Source of the DNA: [Mycobacterium] vasticus
GTDB taxonomy: Bacteria > Actinomycetota > Actinomycetes > Mycobacteriales > Mycobacteriaceae
NCBI RefSeq assembly: GCF_020181595.1
Contig: NZ_CP084028.1
Coordinates: 2,303,193-2,367,192, forward strand
Direction of reading: 5' to 3'
Length of the DNA: 64,000 nucleotides
How positions within the stretch are numbered: position 1 is the first letter of the stretch; each line of letters begins with the position of its first letter. Of the stretch, positions 55,501-64,000 are shown piece after piece. Below the pieces are notes generated by a model. That model worked only from the letters and a program-made list of their open reading frames with translations. It searched no databases and had not been told where the DNA came from. The translations under genes were made by a program, and so were the position numbers.

Positions 55501-56946
55501 GCCGGTGAGCTCGGCCGCCAGGTCGCTGCGTCCCTGCGCCAGTGCCTCGGAGGTGCGGGCCGACAGCAGCAGCACTTCGGGGCCGGGCCGGGATGGCGCA
55601 GATGCCGCGGCATCTTCCGGCCACTCTTCGACGATGACGTGGGCATTGGTGCCGCCCACCCCGAACGAGCTGACGCCCGCGCGCCGGATGCCGTCCCACT
55701 CCCACGGGCCGTACTCGCCCCGGATCCGGAACGGGCCGTTGTCCAGGTGCAGTTCCGGGTTGGGGCTGGTGTAGTGCAACGTGCCGGGAATCGCCCGGTG
55801 CTTGAGGCACAGGATGGTCTTGATCAGGCTGGCGATGCCGGCCGCCGACTCCAGGTGCCCGATGTTGGACTTGACCGATCCCACGTAACAGGGGCCTTGG
55901 CGCTGCTCTTCGGAGACCGCGAAAGCCTGTCGGAGGCCCTCGATTTCGATCGGGTCGCCGAGCGGGGTGGCGGTGCCGTGCGACTCGATGTAGCTGATGG
56001 TGGAGGCGTCGACCTCGGCGACCGCGTGCGCCTCGGCGATCACGTCGGCCTGCCCGGCCGCAGTGGGGGCGGCGTAGGTCATCTTGGTGCCGCCGTCGTT
56101 GTTCAGCGCCGAGCCGCGGATCACCGCGTGGATCTGGTCGCCGTCGTCGACGGCGTCGGCCAGCGCCTTGAGCACCACCACGCCGACACCGCTGGAGAAG
56201 ATGGTGCCGTCGGCGCGCACGTCGAACGGCCGGCAATGGCCGGTCCCCGACACCATCGAGCCCGGCTCATGCCAATACCCGACGTGGTGCGGAACCCGCA
56301 GCGACGAGCCGCCGGCCAGCGCCATCTCGCACTCGCCGTTGAGGATGCTCTGGCAGGCCAGGTGCAGCGCGACCAGCGCCGAGGAGCACGCGGTCTGCAC
56401 CGACAGTGCCGGGCCGTGCAGGTCGAGCTGGTGGGCCACCCGGGTGGCCAGGTAGTCCTTGTCGTTCTGCAGCGACAGGTTGACCATCTCGAAGCTGACG
56501 CCCTGACCCAGGATGACGTTCGGGTCGTAGTGCGACATCAGGTTGTGCAGCAGGTAGCCGCTGGTCGTGCTGGTTCCGTAGACGCCGACGGAGCCGTCGA
56601 TCTTCCCGGGCTGGTAGCCGGCGTCCTGAAGGGCGTGCCAGGCGGTCTGCAGGAACAGCCGGTGCTGCGGATCCAGGGTGCGCGCGGCCAGCGGGGTGAA
56701 CCCGAAGAAACTCGCGTCGAACTCCTCGATGCCTTCCAGAAGCGCGGCCCGCCGCACATAGTTGTGGTTGGCCAGCGCCTTGTCGCTCACGCCGTTGGCG
56801 CGCAGCTCGTCCTCGGAGAGCGTGACGATGGATTCGACGCCGTTGCGCAGGTTGTTCCAATACGCCGACAGGGTGCGGGCGCCCGGAAAGCGCCCGGCCA
56901 TGCCGATGACCGCGATGGCGCCTGCCGGCAATTCGTTGTTGGTCAC
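52555..56946 (-). CDS. ppsE: Type I polyketide synthase, PpsE-like (KS-AT-ACP-condensation-like)
   Basis: The 1463-residue enzyme matches PpsE (1488 residues) along its length. Domains: KS at about 10-440 (Cys187 in QTACSSA, His323, His364); AT at about 545-850 (Ser635 in GHSIGEY, HAFH at 731-734); ACP at about 925-1000 (Ser955 in GGDSL); and a C-terminal condensation-like domain (about 1030-1460) with the degenerate LHAGVGDEAS, ending in WWYDTRRI. PpsE performs the last extension of the phthiocerol chain. The AT has canonical malonyl-type motifs. The GTG start overlaps the ppsD-like stop (GTGA). Confidence 0.92.
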   Translation of the reverse strand: MTNNELPAGAIAVIGMAGRFPGARTLSAYWNNLRNGVESIVTLSEDELRANGVSDKALANHNYVRRAALLEGIEEFDASFFGFTPLAARTLDPQHRLFLQTAWHALQDAGYQPGKIDGSVGVYGTSTTSGYLLHNLMSHYDPNVILGQGVSFEMVNLSLQNDKDYLATRVAHQLDLHGPALSVQTACSSALVALHLACQSILNGECEMALAGGSSLRVPHHVGYWHEPGSMVSGTGHCRPFDVRADGTIFSSGVGVVVLKALADAVDDGDQIHAVIRGSALNNDGGTKMTYAAPTAAGQADVIAEAHAVAEVDASTISYIESHGTATPLGDPIEIEGLRQAFAVSEEQRQGPCYVGSVKSNIGHLESAAGIASLIKTILCLKHRAIPGTLHYTSPNPELHLDNGPFRIRGEYGPWEWDGIRRAGVSSFGVGGTNAHVIVEEWPEDAAASAPSRPGPEVLLLSARTSEALAQGRSDLAAELTGDDADAPNLPDVAYTLAGRHPEGLRLAAVVADRADAATVLGAEDSENVFIGEGLSDVAETDRVVFLFPGQGAQHIGMARGLYDNEPVFAEYFDACVAGFEAELGYDLRAMIFEGTSRDLERTDRTQPALFTVEYALAKLIESYGVRPSAVVGHSIGEYAAATVAGVFDLDTAIKVVAMRARLMHAAPRGVMVAVPISADAVGAYLTADVDLAAVNDPDGCVVAGAEADIRAFTDALKQAGINARRVRTSHAFHSRLMDSMISEFTAFLSRQTLHEPKIPLLSNLTGTWLAPSEATNPATWARSVRATVRFADEIDTVLGDGHRVLVEVGPGATLTASASRNPKFAGGHRAVRLMRHHAQNRDDRDTFLLALGQLWAAGIEVDWSPLHGDYQPKRVTVPGYPFERQRHWLEHNAGATWVSGAAGTAAAAGGQAGADGAASTGPSMEATLQRIWAVCLGVGSVERNANFFDIGGDSLVAISVAMAASHEGYDITPQDLYDNPTVSALAKALTARYAAGGLGRQSLGDIVHPPVPPNITYFLENGVREHGRWRIPLVLRLRNDVSVDDVTAVLTAVVNHHDALRLRITERAGTWEQQIGEPGDFGAITTHSLPEGLTAEHDAVRELLAEHIREQDLSSSPLTALYIRGSAGDVCYLALSLHAGVGDEASRDILVTDIFTAFGQKLAGNDIELAPAGVGWAEWSQRCAGLATHPAVLESRESWLKTTRSATLRLSAEVAEPPSAADLAKHSSALGAADTSEIDDARRRLRLPVEEILLAGLSRAVASVVGEGTLAVDLAGAGRSVLKPEVDLGRTVGGFTTIYPVALDCGTDSGAGELLASVHETLGAVPHYGIGYGLLRYLYAPTARLFSAVPPADVHFAYAGAIPELPSLGDAPVQFGPDAAMPVRETIAGLGHALELRAYRTAGVLHLDWWYDTRRIEESVLRAIAEGFSVAVMELVRAAIAEEELASEGEGAEDEMALVELS

Positions 56947-59900
56947 GAACGGTCTCCTACTTTTCGCCGTGCCGCCGCCCGCTGACGTGCCGCGGCACGC
57001 TGCTGGGCCCGGCCCCGAACACCGCCGCCGTCGCCGGCTCCGTCTGCTGTCTCGGCCTGCGCGAGGCCGAGTTGGCGGGCCAGGTCGGCGGCAAGGTCGT
57101 TGAGCGAGGCACCCTGCAGCAGCAGTGCCACCGGGGGCTCAGCACCGAAGTCACCGCGGACGGTGTTGCGGATGCGCACCGCCATCAGCGAATCCATGCC
57201 GAGCTCGGTCAACGGCCGGGCCGGGTCGATGACGCTGCCCTTGGGGTAGCCCATGATCGCCATGATCCGCGAACCCAACCGTGCCACAACCGCTTTGGTG
57301 GCCTCGGCGGCATCGAGCTGCTTGAGGCCCTCCGGGCCGGGCCAGTCGTCGTCCTCGTCATCGAGGTCGAGTTCTTCGGCGAGCGTGGCGAAGTATCCGA
57401 GCTGCTGCAGTTCCGGGAAGGCCGCTGCCACCCGGTCCAGGCGCAGCCGCGCGACGCCGATCCGGGATAGGTCGCCGCCGAGGATCGCCTCGAGGGCCTC
57501 CATGCCTTCGTCGGGGTTGATCGGGTCCAGGGCGCTGAACTTGAGCTCCTGGGCGACGCCGACGCCGGACCACTGACCCCAGTTGATGGTGATCGCCGGC
57601 ACGCCGGCAGCCCGACGCCACGCCACCAGACCGTCCAGCCAGGCGCTGGCCGCGGCGTAGGAACCCTGACCCGGTGCGCCCAGCAGCGACGAGGTCGAGG
57701 AGAACCCGACCCACCAGTCCAGTTCCTTGCCGGCGGTGGCCACATGCAGGCGCAGTGCCGCGGTGGCCTTGGGCGCCCACACCCGGTCGAGGGTGTCGTG
57801 ATCGATGCCGACCACGATCTGGTCGTCGATGACGGCGGCGCCGTGGATGACGCCGCGCAGGGTCAGGCCCGTCTGCTCTGCCGCGGCGACGAGGCTCTCG
57901 GCCACGCCCGGAGTGGCGAGATCGCCTGAGACGACGGTGATCTGCGCCTTCTGCTCGAGTTCGGCGATTATCGCGCGCTGCTCCTCGGAGGGCTGCGAAC
58001 GACTGTTGAGCACGATGCGCGCGGCACCGTGCTCGATCAGCCACCGGGCCACCACCAGACCGATGCCGCCCAGGCCGCCGGTCAGCACGTAGGCGCCGTC
58101 GGAGCGGACGGCCGGGATGCCGGTGGGGTTCAGGGTGGCGCGCTTGAGCCGTTCGGCGTAGCGGTTCTCCCCACGCCAGGCCACCACATCGTCGGTGCTC
58201 GCCAGCCCAAGTTCGGTGATCAGCGCTGCCGCCGGGTCGGCCGAGCCGTCCAGGTCGACCACACCGGTGTGCAGGTCGGGGTGCTCGTAGGCCAGCACCC
58301 GCACCAGGCCCTTGAGGGCGCTGATCGACGGATCCCCCGCTTCGCCCGGGTCCACAGTCAAGCCGTTGCGGCCCACCAGCCACAGCCGCGGCGGGGTGCC
58401 GTGCCATCCGCTGACGACGGTGCGCACCGTCGAGACGACCGACCAGGCCAGGTCTCGTCCGCGCCCCGGAGCATCGCCGCTCTCGGTGCCGTCGAAGGGC
58501 TTGCTGGCGGCCAGCACCACCACCCCGACCGGGGGCCGGTCCGGGTCGTCGGCGGTCCGCGCGAACGCCTCGCGCACGGCAGGCTCGCTGGTCAGGTCGG
58601 CGGTGATCACCCGACGACGCTCGGTGCTGAACCGGGCGGCGAAATCGGTTGCCAGTGCCTCGGTTTCACCGCCCTCGGTCAGCACCAGCCAGCTGCCGTC
58701 GGGGGCGTCCGACGGCTGCGCGGGGGCGGGCGCGTCGACCCACTCGGCGTCGAATACCTTCTGGCTCAGCGGCAGCGGGACGGTGCGGCGCTGCACCCGC
58801 TGCAGGTAGATCCCGGACAGCTCGGCGGTGACGGTGCCGGTGTCGTCGGTCAGGGTGACCCGGCCCATGATGCCGCTGTCGTCGTGGCTGACCAGCTCGG
58901 CGTAGCCGCGGGCCCGACGGCCCACCTCGCCGAAGATCCGGATGGACTCGACCGCCACCGGCAGGTAGGTGGCCTCTTCCATGCCGGCCGAACCCATCAG
59001 AGACTCGTCGGGCAGCGCTGCGGCCAGGCACTGCAGCGCCGCGTCGAGCATCACCGGGTGGATGCGGTAGCCGCGGTGTGCGGTCGCCTCGTCGGGCAGC
59101 ACGATCTCTGCCTCCGACGCTCCGCCGGGCTTGCGCACGATGCGGGTCAGCGCCGCGAACGCCGGCCCGTGCTGCAGGCCGGTGCCGCGCAGCGCGGCGT
59201 AGAGGTCTGCAGGTGACAGCGTGGTGCCGCCCGAGGCCGGCACCGGGCGTTGCGGCTGCCCGGCGGGCTGCGCCGCCGCGGCGCGGGCCACGGCATGCCG
59301 TGACCAGCTGCCGCCGGCCGGACGGGAGTGGATCTCGATCCGCAGTTCCTCGGATCCGTCGGCGTCGTGCAGCAGCCGGGTGGTGACCTCGGTCCGCTCG
59401 TCGACACGCAGCATCTGCTCGACCTCGACACGGTCCACCGCGACGGCAGACGCCGGCAGGCCCAGCGCCTCACCGGCCGCTGCCAGCGCGATCTCGGCGA
59501 AGCCGGTGGCCGGCATCACGACCTGGCCGTGCACCTTGTGGTGCGACATCCACGCAACGATGTCGGTGCCGACGTCGGACTGCCAGACGTGGCCGTGCCC
59601 GGACGGCAGCTCGACGTGGATGCCCAGCAGCGGGTGCGCGTCGGCGGCGTGCCGGTTGGCGGCCGTTGGTGCCGCCCAGTACCGGACGTGCTGCCACGGC
59701 CGCGGCGGCAGGTCGGCCCGGCCGACTCCACCGTCGGGCACGGCCGCGTCGGCGGCGGGCGGTGCCACGTTCGCCAGGTTGGTGTGGAAGCTCAGCGCCT
59801 CGGGCTGCTCGCGCAGCAGGGTGCCGGTGACGACGGCATCGCCTGCGGGACGGGCGGTCTCGAGGTTCCCGTTGATCGCGTGGCTGAGCAGCGGGTGCGG

Positions 59901-62369
59901 ACTGACCTCCACGAAGTTGGCGTGCCCGGCGGCGGCCGCGGTGACGGCCTGGGCGAACCGCACCGGGTTGCGCAGGTTGTGCACCCAATAGTCGGCGTCA
60001 AAAGCCGGTGTGCCGGAACCGGTTTGGCCGACGGTGCTGATCAGCGGGATCTTCGGCGCGGACGGCTGCAGGCCGGCCAGTTCGGTGCGCAGCTCCGCCA
60101 GGATGGGGTCGACGGTGGGGTGGTGCGAGGCCACGTCCACCTCGACGCGCCGGGCCAGCTTGCCCTGGGCATCGACGATCGCGACGACGGCGTCCACCTG
60201 CTCGGGCGGGCCGGCGATCACGGTCTGCTGCGGGGCGGCGTACACCGCGACGGTCAGATCGGAGTGCTCGGCGATCAGCTTCTCGGCGGCCTCGGCGTCA
60301 AGCTCCAGCAGCGCCATCGCGCCCTGGCCACTGAGCCGTGCCATCAGCTTGGAGCGGGTGGCGATCACCTTCAGCCCGTCGGCGGGGCTCAGCGCACCGG
60401 AGACGACGGCCGCGGCCACCTCCCCCATCGAGTGCCCGATCACCGCGTCCGGCTCGACACCGTGCGAGCGCCACAGCGCGGTCAACGCCAGCTGCATACC
60501 CACCAGCACCGGCTGGATGCGGTCGATACCGACCACCGGCTCACCGGACTCCAGCACCTGTCGCAGCGAGAACCCGACCTGGGCAACGAAGTCCGGTTCC
60601 AGCTCGTCGACGGCGGCGGCGAACGCCGGCTCGTCGGCCAGCAGTTGGCGGCCCATGCCGGCCCACTGCGAACCCTGCCCGGAGTACAGGAACACGGTTC
60701 CCTTGCCGCCCTGGGCATTACGCGTGCCGACCACCCCGGGTGCGGGGTAGCCACCGGCCACCGCGCGCAGCCCGGCCAAAGCCTGCTCGGTGTCGCATGC
60801 GCTGACGGTGGCGAACTTGGCGTAGCGGCTGCGGTGGTGGTTGAGCGTGCTGGCGATGTCGGCCAGCGGCACACCCGCGCCGGGGCCCGCCAGCCAGTCG
60901 GCCAGCGTCGCGGCCCAGGCCGCCACCCGCTGCTCGGTCTTGCCCGAGACCACCAGCGTGCTCACCGAATCGGTCGGAGCCGGTGCGGGAACCGGGTCCG
61001 GGCCCTGCTCGAGCACCACGTGCGCGTTGGTTCCGCCGAGCCCGAACGACGACACCGCGGCGCGGCGCGGTCCCTCGGCCGCCGGCCACGGCGTCATCTC
61101 GGTGGGGATGAACAGCCGGGTCGGAGTCGGGTCGATCGACGGATTCCATTTGGAGAAGTGCAGATTCGGCGGGATCTGAGCCCGCTGTACCGCAAGTGCG
61201 GCCTTGATGAAGCCGGCGATGCCCGCCGCCGCCTCCAAGTGGCCGATGTTGGTCTTCACCGCACCCAGCGCACAGCGGTCCGGCCCCTTGCCGTACACGT
61301 CGGCCAGGGCCTCGAACTCGATCGGGTCACCGAGACCGGTTCCGGTGCCGTGCGTTTCGATCAGGTTCACCGAAGTAGGCGGGACATTCGCACCGCGCAG
61401 CGCCTGGCGGATCACCTCGCTCTGGGCGATGGTGTTCGGCGCGGTCAGACCGTTGGAGCGGCCGTCCTGGTTGACCGCCGAGCCCCGCACCACCGCGAGC
61501 ACCCGGTCGCCGTCGCGCATCGCGTCGGTGAGTCGCTTGAGCACCACGACCCCGGTGCCCTCGCCGCGCACGAAACCGTCGGCGCCGGCGTCGAAGCTGT
61601 GGCAGCGGCCACGCGGGGACAGCATCCCCCACTTGGCCATGGCGATCTGGGTCTCGGGGCGCAGGATGAGGCTGACGCCACCGGCCAGTGCCAGGTCACT
61701 CTCACGCATGCGCAGGCTCTGGCAGGCCATGTGGATGGTGACCAGCGACGACGAGCACGCCGAGTCCATCGCGACCGCGGGCCCGCGCAGACCCAGCAGG
61801 TAGGCGATGCGTCCGACCGCCACGGCGTGGGCGGTTCCGGTGGCCGTGTAGCCGTCGATGGCATCCGGGTTCGACCCCGAAATACCTTGGTACTCCGTGT
61901 AATAGATGCCCATCATCACCGCGGCGCGGATCCCGGCCAGCTTCTCCGGTGACATTCCGGCGTGCTCGAGAGCCTCCCACGCCACTTCCAGTATCAGCCG
62001 CTGCTGGGGGTCCATGGCTTCCGCTTCGCGCGGCGAGATGCCGAAGAAGTCGGCGTCGAAACCGGCCACATCATCGGTGAGGAAGCCGCCCCACTTCGAC
62101 GACATCTTGCCCGGCGCCAGAGTGTCCGGGTCGTAGTACTCGTCGGCGTCCCAGCGGTCCGCGGGAACCTCGACGATCGCATCGGTGCCGCCCGCGAGCA
62201 TGTCCCAGTAGGCGTCGGGACCGGCGGCCCCGCCGGGCAGCCGGCAGCCGATGCCGACGACCGCGATCGGTTCGGCGGCCGTGGTCGCAGCCGCCTTCTC
62301 GAACTTCCCGTTCAGTTCGTCGCGCTTCTCGGCCGGCAGCGCCGCCATCCGATTGAAGATCGTCGTCAT
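56943..62369 (-). CDS. ppsD: Type I polyketide synthase, PpsD-like (KS-AT-DH-KR-ACP)
   Basis: The 1808-residue enzyme (ATG 62369; a TTG lies just upstream at 62372) matches PpsD (1827 residues). An N-terminal docking helix precedes KS (about 34-455, Cys205 in DSACSSS), AT (about 555-860, Ser647 in GHSMGE, VASH at 746-749, a methylmalonyl-type signature), DH (about 910-1190, His944 in HKVHGQVVMP, Asp1109), a pseudo-KR/KR pair (NADPH loop GGLGGIG near 1431) and ACP (LTELGMDSLMAVRI). No ER is present, as in PpsD, whose double bond is reduced in trans. Start and stop overlap both neighbours. Confidence 0.92.
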   Translation of the reverse strand: MTTIFNRMAALPAEKRDELNGKFEKAAATTAAEPIAVVGIGCRLPGGAAGPDAYWDMLAGGTDAIVEVPADRWDADEYYDPDTLAPGKMSSKWGGFLTDDVAGFDADFFGISPREAEAMDPQQRLILEVAWEALEHAGMSPEKLAGIRAAVMMGIYYTEYQGISGSNPDAIDGYTATGTAHAVAVGRIAYLLGLRGPAVAMDSACSSSLVTIHMACQSLRMRESDLALAGGVSLILRPETQIAMAKWGMLSPRGRCHSFDAGADGFVRGEGTGVVVLKRLTDAMRDGDRVLAVVRGSAVNQDGRSNGLTAPNTIAQSEVIRQALRGANVPPTSVNLIETHGTGTGLGDPIEFEALADVYGKGPDRCALGAVKTNIGHLEAAAGIAGFIKAALAVQRAQIPPNLHFSKWNPSIDPTPTRLFIPTEMTPWPAAEGPRRAAVSSFGLGGTNAHVVLEQGPDPVPAPAPTDSVSTLVVSGKTEQRVAAWAATLADWLAGPGAGVPLADIASTLNHHRSRYAKFATVSACDTEQALAGLRAVAGGYPAPGVVGTRNAQGGKGTVFLYSGQGSQWAGMGRQLLADEPAFAAAVDELEPDFVAQVGFSLRQVLESGEPVVGIDRIQPVLVGMQLALTALWRSHGVEPDAVIGHSMGEVAAAVVSGALSPADGLKVIATRSKLMARLSGQGAMALLELDAEAAEKLIAEHSDLTVAVYAAPQQTVIAGPPEQVDAVVAIVDAQGKLARRVEVDVASHHPTVDPILAELRTELAGLQPSAPKIPLISTVGQTGSGTPAFDADYWVHNLRNPVRFAQAVTAAAAGHANFVEVSPHPLLSHAINGNLETARPAGDAVVTGTLLREQPEALSFHTNLANVAPPAADAAVPDGGVGRADLPPRPWQHVRYWAAPTAANRHAADAHPLLGIHVELPSGHGHVWQSDVGTDIVAWMSHHKVHGQVVMPATGFAEIALAAAGEALGLPASAVAVDRVEVEQMLRVDERTEVTTRLLHDADGSEELRIEIHSRPAGGSWSRHAVARAAAAQPAGQPQRPVPASGGTTLSPADLYAALRGTGLQHGPAFAALTRIVRKPGGASEAEIVLPDEATAHRGYRIHPVMLDAALQCLAAALPDESLMGSAGMEEATYLPVAVESIRIFGEVGRRARGYAELVSHDDSGIMGRVTLTDDTGTVTAELSGIYLQRVQRRTVPLPLSQKVFDAEWVDAPAPAQPSDAPDGSWLVLTEGGETEALATDFAARFSTERRRVITADLTSEPAVREAFARTADDPDRPPVGVVVLAASKPFDGTESGDAPGRGRDLAWSVVSTVRTVVSGWHGTPPRLWLVGRNGLTVDPGEAGDPSISALKGLVRVLAYEHPDLHTGVVDLDGSADPAAALITELGLASTDDVVAWRGENRYAERLKRATLNPTGIPAVRSDGAYVLTGGLGGIGLVVARWLIEHGAARIVLNSRSQPSEEQRAIIAELEQKAQITVVSGDLATPGVAESLVAAAEQTGLTLRGVIHGAAVIDDQIVVGIDHDTLDRVWAPKATAALRLHVATAGKELDWWVGFSSTSSLLGAPGQGSYAAASAWLDGLVAWRRAAGVPAITINWGQWSGVGVAQELKFSALDPINPDEGMEALEAILGGDLSRIGVARLRLDRVAAAFPELQQLGYFATLAEELDLDDEDDDWPGPEGLKQLDAAEATKAVVARLGSRIMAIMGYPKGSVIDPARPLTELGMDSLMAVRIRNTVRGDFGAEPPVALLLQGASLNDLAADLARQLGLAQAETADGAGDGGGVRGRAQQRAAARQRAAARRKVGDRS

Positions 62370-64000
62370 CAAAAACCGCTCTCGCTACCCGTCGAAGCCG
62401 ACTCGACCTGATCGAACAACTCGTCCAGCACACCGCCGGACGACTCGAACATCAGGTGGTCGTCGGCTTCCGCCTCGTCATCCGGCGTGGCGTACGCGGT
62501 GGCCAGCAAACCCACCAGATGCGTCGCCAACGCCGAGATGCTGGGGTGGTTCCACAGCATTGACGCCGACAAATCCACCCCAACCAACTGTTGTGTCTCC
62601 TTGAGCACCGTCATCGCAATCATCGAGTCCAGGCCCATCTCCGGGAACGGCTGGTCCACGTCGACCGCCGCCGCCGATGTCCGGAGCTCGCGCGCAAGAA
62701 TAGCCTGCAGCCGCACCGTCAACTCGCCGAGCCGCTCGTCGGCCGGGATCGCCGACCAGTCCGGGGCACCGGTCGCCGCGGACGCCGATGCGCTGCCACC
62801 CGACTGCTCACCCGTCTCAGCAGCACCGATAGTCACATCTGCCTCGCCGACCAGGTCCTCGAAGAACGTCAGGTCGCGGAACTCCGGCGAGGTCGCCACG
62901 GCGCGGTCGATACGCAACCGGCCCACCCCGACCCGGGCGCCGATCCGTTCCGAACCGCCGCCGAGCACCGCGTCGAGGGCCTCGACGCCTTCGTCGGGGC
63001 TGATCGGATCCAGCACGCTCAGCGTCATGGAACGCCCGAGGCCCACATCCGACCACTGCCCCCAGTTGATGGCGGTACCGGGCAGCCCGGCGGCGTGCCG
63101 CCACGTCATCAGGGCATCCAGCCAGGCGTTGGAGGTGGCATAACCCAGCTGGCCGGGCAGGCCCAGCAGCGCGGCCATCGAGGAGAAGCCCACCCACCAG
63201 TCCAGTTCGCGGGCGGCGGTCGCGGCATGCAGCCGCGCCGCACCGGCGGCCTTGGCCGACCAGACGCTCTCCAAGCTCTCGCGGGTCACCGCAGTCACCA
63301 GGCCGTCACCGAGCACGCCGGCCGCGTGTACAACGCCGCGCAGCGGCATGCCGGTCTCTTCGGCGGCGGCCACCAGACGCTCGGCCACCCCCGGCGCGCT
63401 GATGTCGCCGGGGACGAACATCGCCTCGGTCTCAGCGCACAGCTCCGCGAGGACGGCGCGCTGCTCCTCGGAGAGCTCACTGCGGCCGTTGAGGATGATC
63501 CGTCCGGCGCCGCGGGCCGCCAACCAGCGCGCGACCACGATGCCCAGGCCGCCCAGCCCACCGGTGAGCAGGTAGGAGCCGTCGGCGCGGACCTGGGCTT
63601 GGGGTGCTTCGGCGCCCAAGGTTGCCCGGGTGAGCCGTTCGGTGAACCGCTGCCCGCCTCGCCAGGCGATCACGTCGTCGCGCAGCGGTGCCTGCAGTTC
63701 GGCCAGCAGGTCTGCGGCCAGGGTTTCGGCATCAGCCGTTTCGTCCAGGTCGACCAGGGTGGCGCCCAGGTCCGGCTCGTCGGCCAGCACGCGGGCGAGC
63801 TCGCCGGGGAACCGCCAGGTGCGGACCACGCCCTTGAGCGCGCCGATGGCGGGGTCACCACCACCATCACCGCCGACGCTCAGACCACCGCGGCTGACCA
63901 GCCACAGCCGCGGTGTCGCGCCGTCGACGGCCGCCCGGGCCGCCGTCGAGGCGGTCCAGATGAGTTCGCGGGCGCGGGCCAGTTCGCCCTCGGGGTCGGT
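62369..64000 (-). CDS. Type I polyketide synthase, KR-ACP C-terminal part (runs off right edge)
   Basis: The visible C-terminal 543 residues contain the end of a pseudo-KR half (LWLVSRGGLSV), a catalytic KR half (GGLGGLGIVVARWLA, NWGQWSDVGL) and an ACP (FPEMGLDSMIAM), then an acidic docking tail. The pseudo-KR and KR halves are contiguous, with no enoyl reductase between them, so this is not a canonical PpsC module. It looks more like PpsB or PpsA, or a changed PpsC. Its TGA overlaps the ppsD-like ATG. KS, AT and any DH lie beyond the window. Confidence 0.9.
   Translation of the reverse strand, partial: TDPEGELARARELIWTASTAARAAVDGATPRLWLVSRGGLSVGGDGGGDPAIGALKGVVRTWRFPGELARVLADEPDLGATLVDLDETADAETLAADLLAELQAPLRDDVIAWRGGQRFTERLTRATLGAEAPQAQVRADGSYLLTGGLGGLGIVVARWLAARGAGRIILNGRSELSEEQRAVLAELCAETEAMFVPGDISAPGVAERLVAAAEETGMPLRGVVHAAGVLGDGLVTAVTRESLESVWSAKAAGAARLHAATAARELDWWVGFSSMAALLGLPGQLGYATSNAWLDALMTWRHAAGLPGTAINWGQWSDVGLGRSMTLSVLDPISPDEGVEALDAVLGGGSERIGARVGVGRLRIDRAVATSPEFRDLTFFEDLVGEADVTIGAAETGEQSGGSASASAATGAPDWSAIPADERLGELTVRLQAILARELRTSAAAVDVDQPFPEMGLDSMIAMTVLKETQQLVGVDLSASMLWNHPSISALATHLVGLLATAYATPDDEAEADDHLMFESSGGVLDELFDQVESASTGSESGF

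Noticed and set aside
59328..61952. 874-codon open frame opposite the PpsD-like gene
   Set aside because: Antisense shadow of a strongly conserved PKS; no domain seen.
62369..64000. Naming the partial synthase ppsC from gene order alone
   Set aside because: The contiguous pseudo-KR/KR arrangement without ER contradicts canonical PpsC, so the symbol was left empty.

Overview
The window is chromosomal DNA of a mycobacterium (Mycobacteriaceae, high GC). PPE proteins, a DUF732 protein, an MmpL transporter, a PapA5-like acyltransferase and phthiocerol-type polyketide synthases all point there. The left half keeps, in inverted orientation, much of the gene order recalled for M. tuberculosis Rv1565c to Rv1536: acyltransferase/SGNH protein, treX, treY, ilvA, a Ddn-like reductase, fadD11, dnaE1, rluD family, lspA, ansA, dinB-type polymerase and ileS. 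The species cannot be named from this alone, but it is not M. tuberculosis: treZ is missing between treY and ilvA, and several genes differ.

Layout. 1-6.2 kb: glycogen/trehalose enzymes on the plus strand, then a small secreted PE-PPE-domain protein. 6.3-13.2 kb: ilvA, a deazaflavin reductase, an echA-fadD11-DUF488 run, a methyltransferase and a secreted aromatic-rich protein. 13.5-22.2 kb: a MerR regulator divergent from a PPOX-fold protein, dnaE1, dodecin, rluD-lspA, ansA and a Y-family polymerase. 22.2-25.2 kb: two PPE genes followed by a DUF732 gene. 25.4-28.8 kb: ileS behind a translational T-box leader. 28.9-31.8 kb: a PE-PPE-domain esterase candidate, then osmC and two tandem hemerythrin-domain genes.

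31.9-43.6 kb looks like a lipid or polyketide tailoring and export island: MmpL transporter, Baeyer-Villiger-type flavin monooxygenase, AurF-like di-iron oxygenase, two Rv2952-like methyltransferases flanking a cytochrome P450, two short-chain dehydrogenases and an alpha/beta hydrolase. 43.7-48.2 kb holds three secreted proteins of unknown function, two of them paralogues. 48.4-50.3 kb is a tightly coupled flavodoxin/DUF2505/nitroreductase operon next to a tandem repeat.

From 51.3 kb to the right edge runs a leftward polyketide operon. It contains the C-terminal half of one synthase (KR-ACP), a PpsD-like synthase (KS-AT-DH-KR-ACP), a PpsE-like synthase (KS-AT-ACP-condensation-like) and a PapA5-like acyltransferase. 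The three synthases are translationally coupled. The order resembles the end of the phthiocerol dimycocerosate locus, with two clear departures: no drrABC between ppsE and papA5, and no enoyl reductase between the pseudo-KR and KR halves of the synthase upstream of ppsD, where canonical PpsC has one. A plausible reading is that this operon makes a phthiocerol-like chain, PapA5 esterifies it, and enzymes of the 32-43 kb island oxidise, methylate and export it. The functional link between the two regions is inference.
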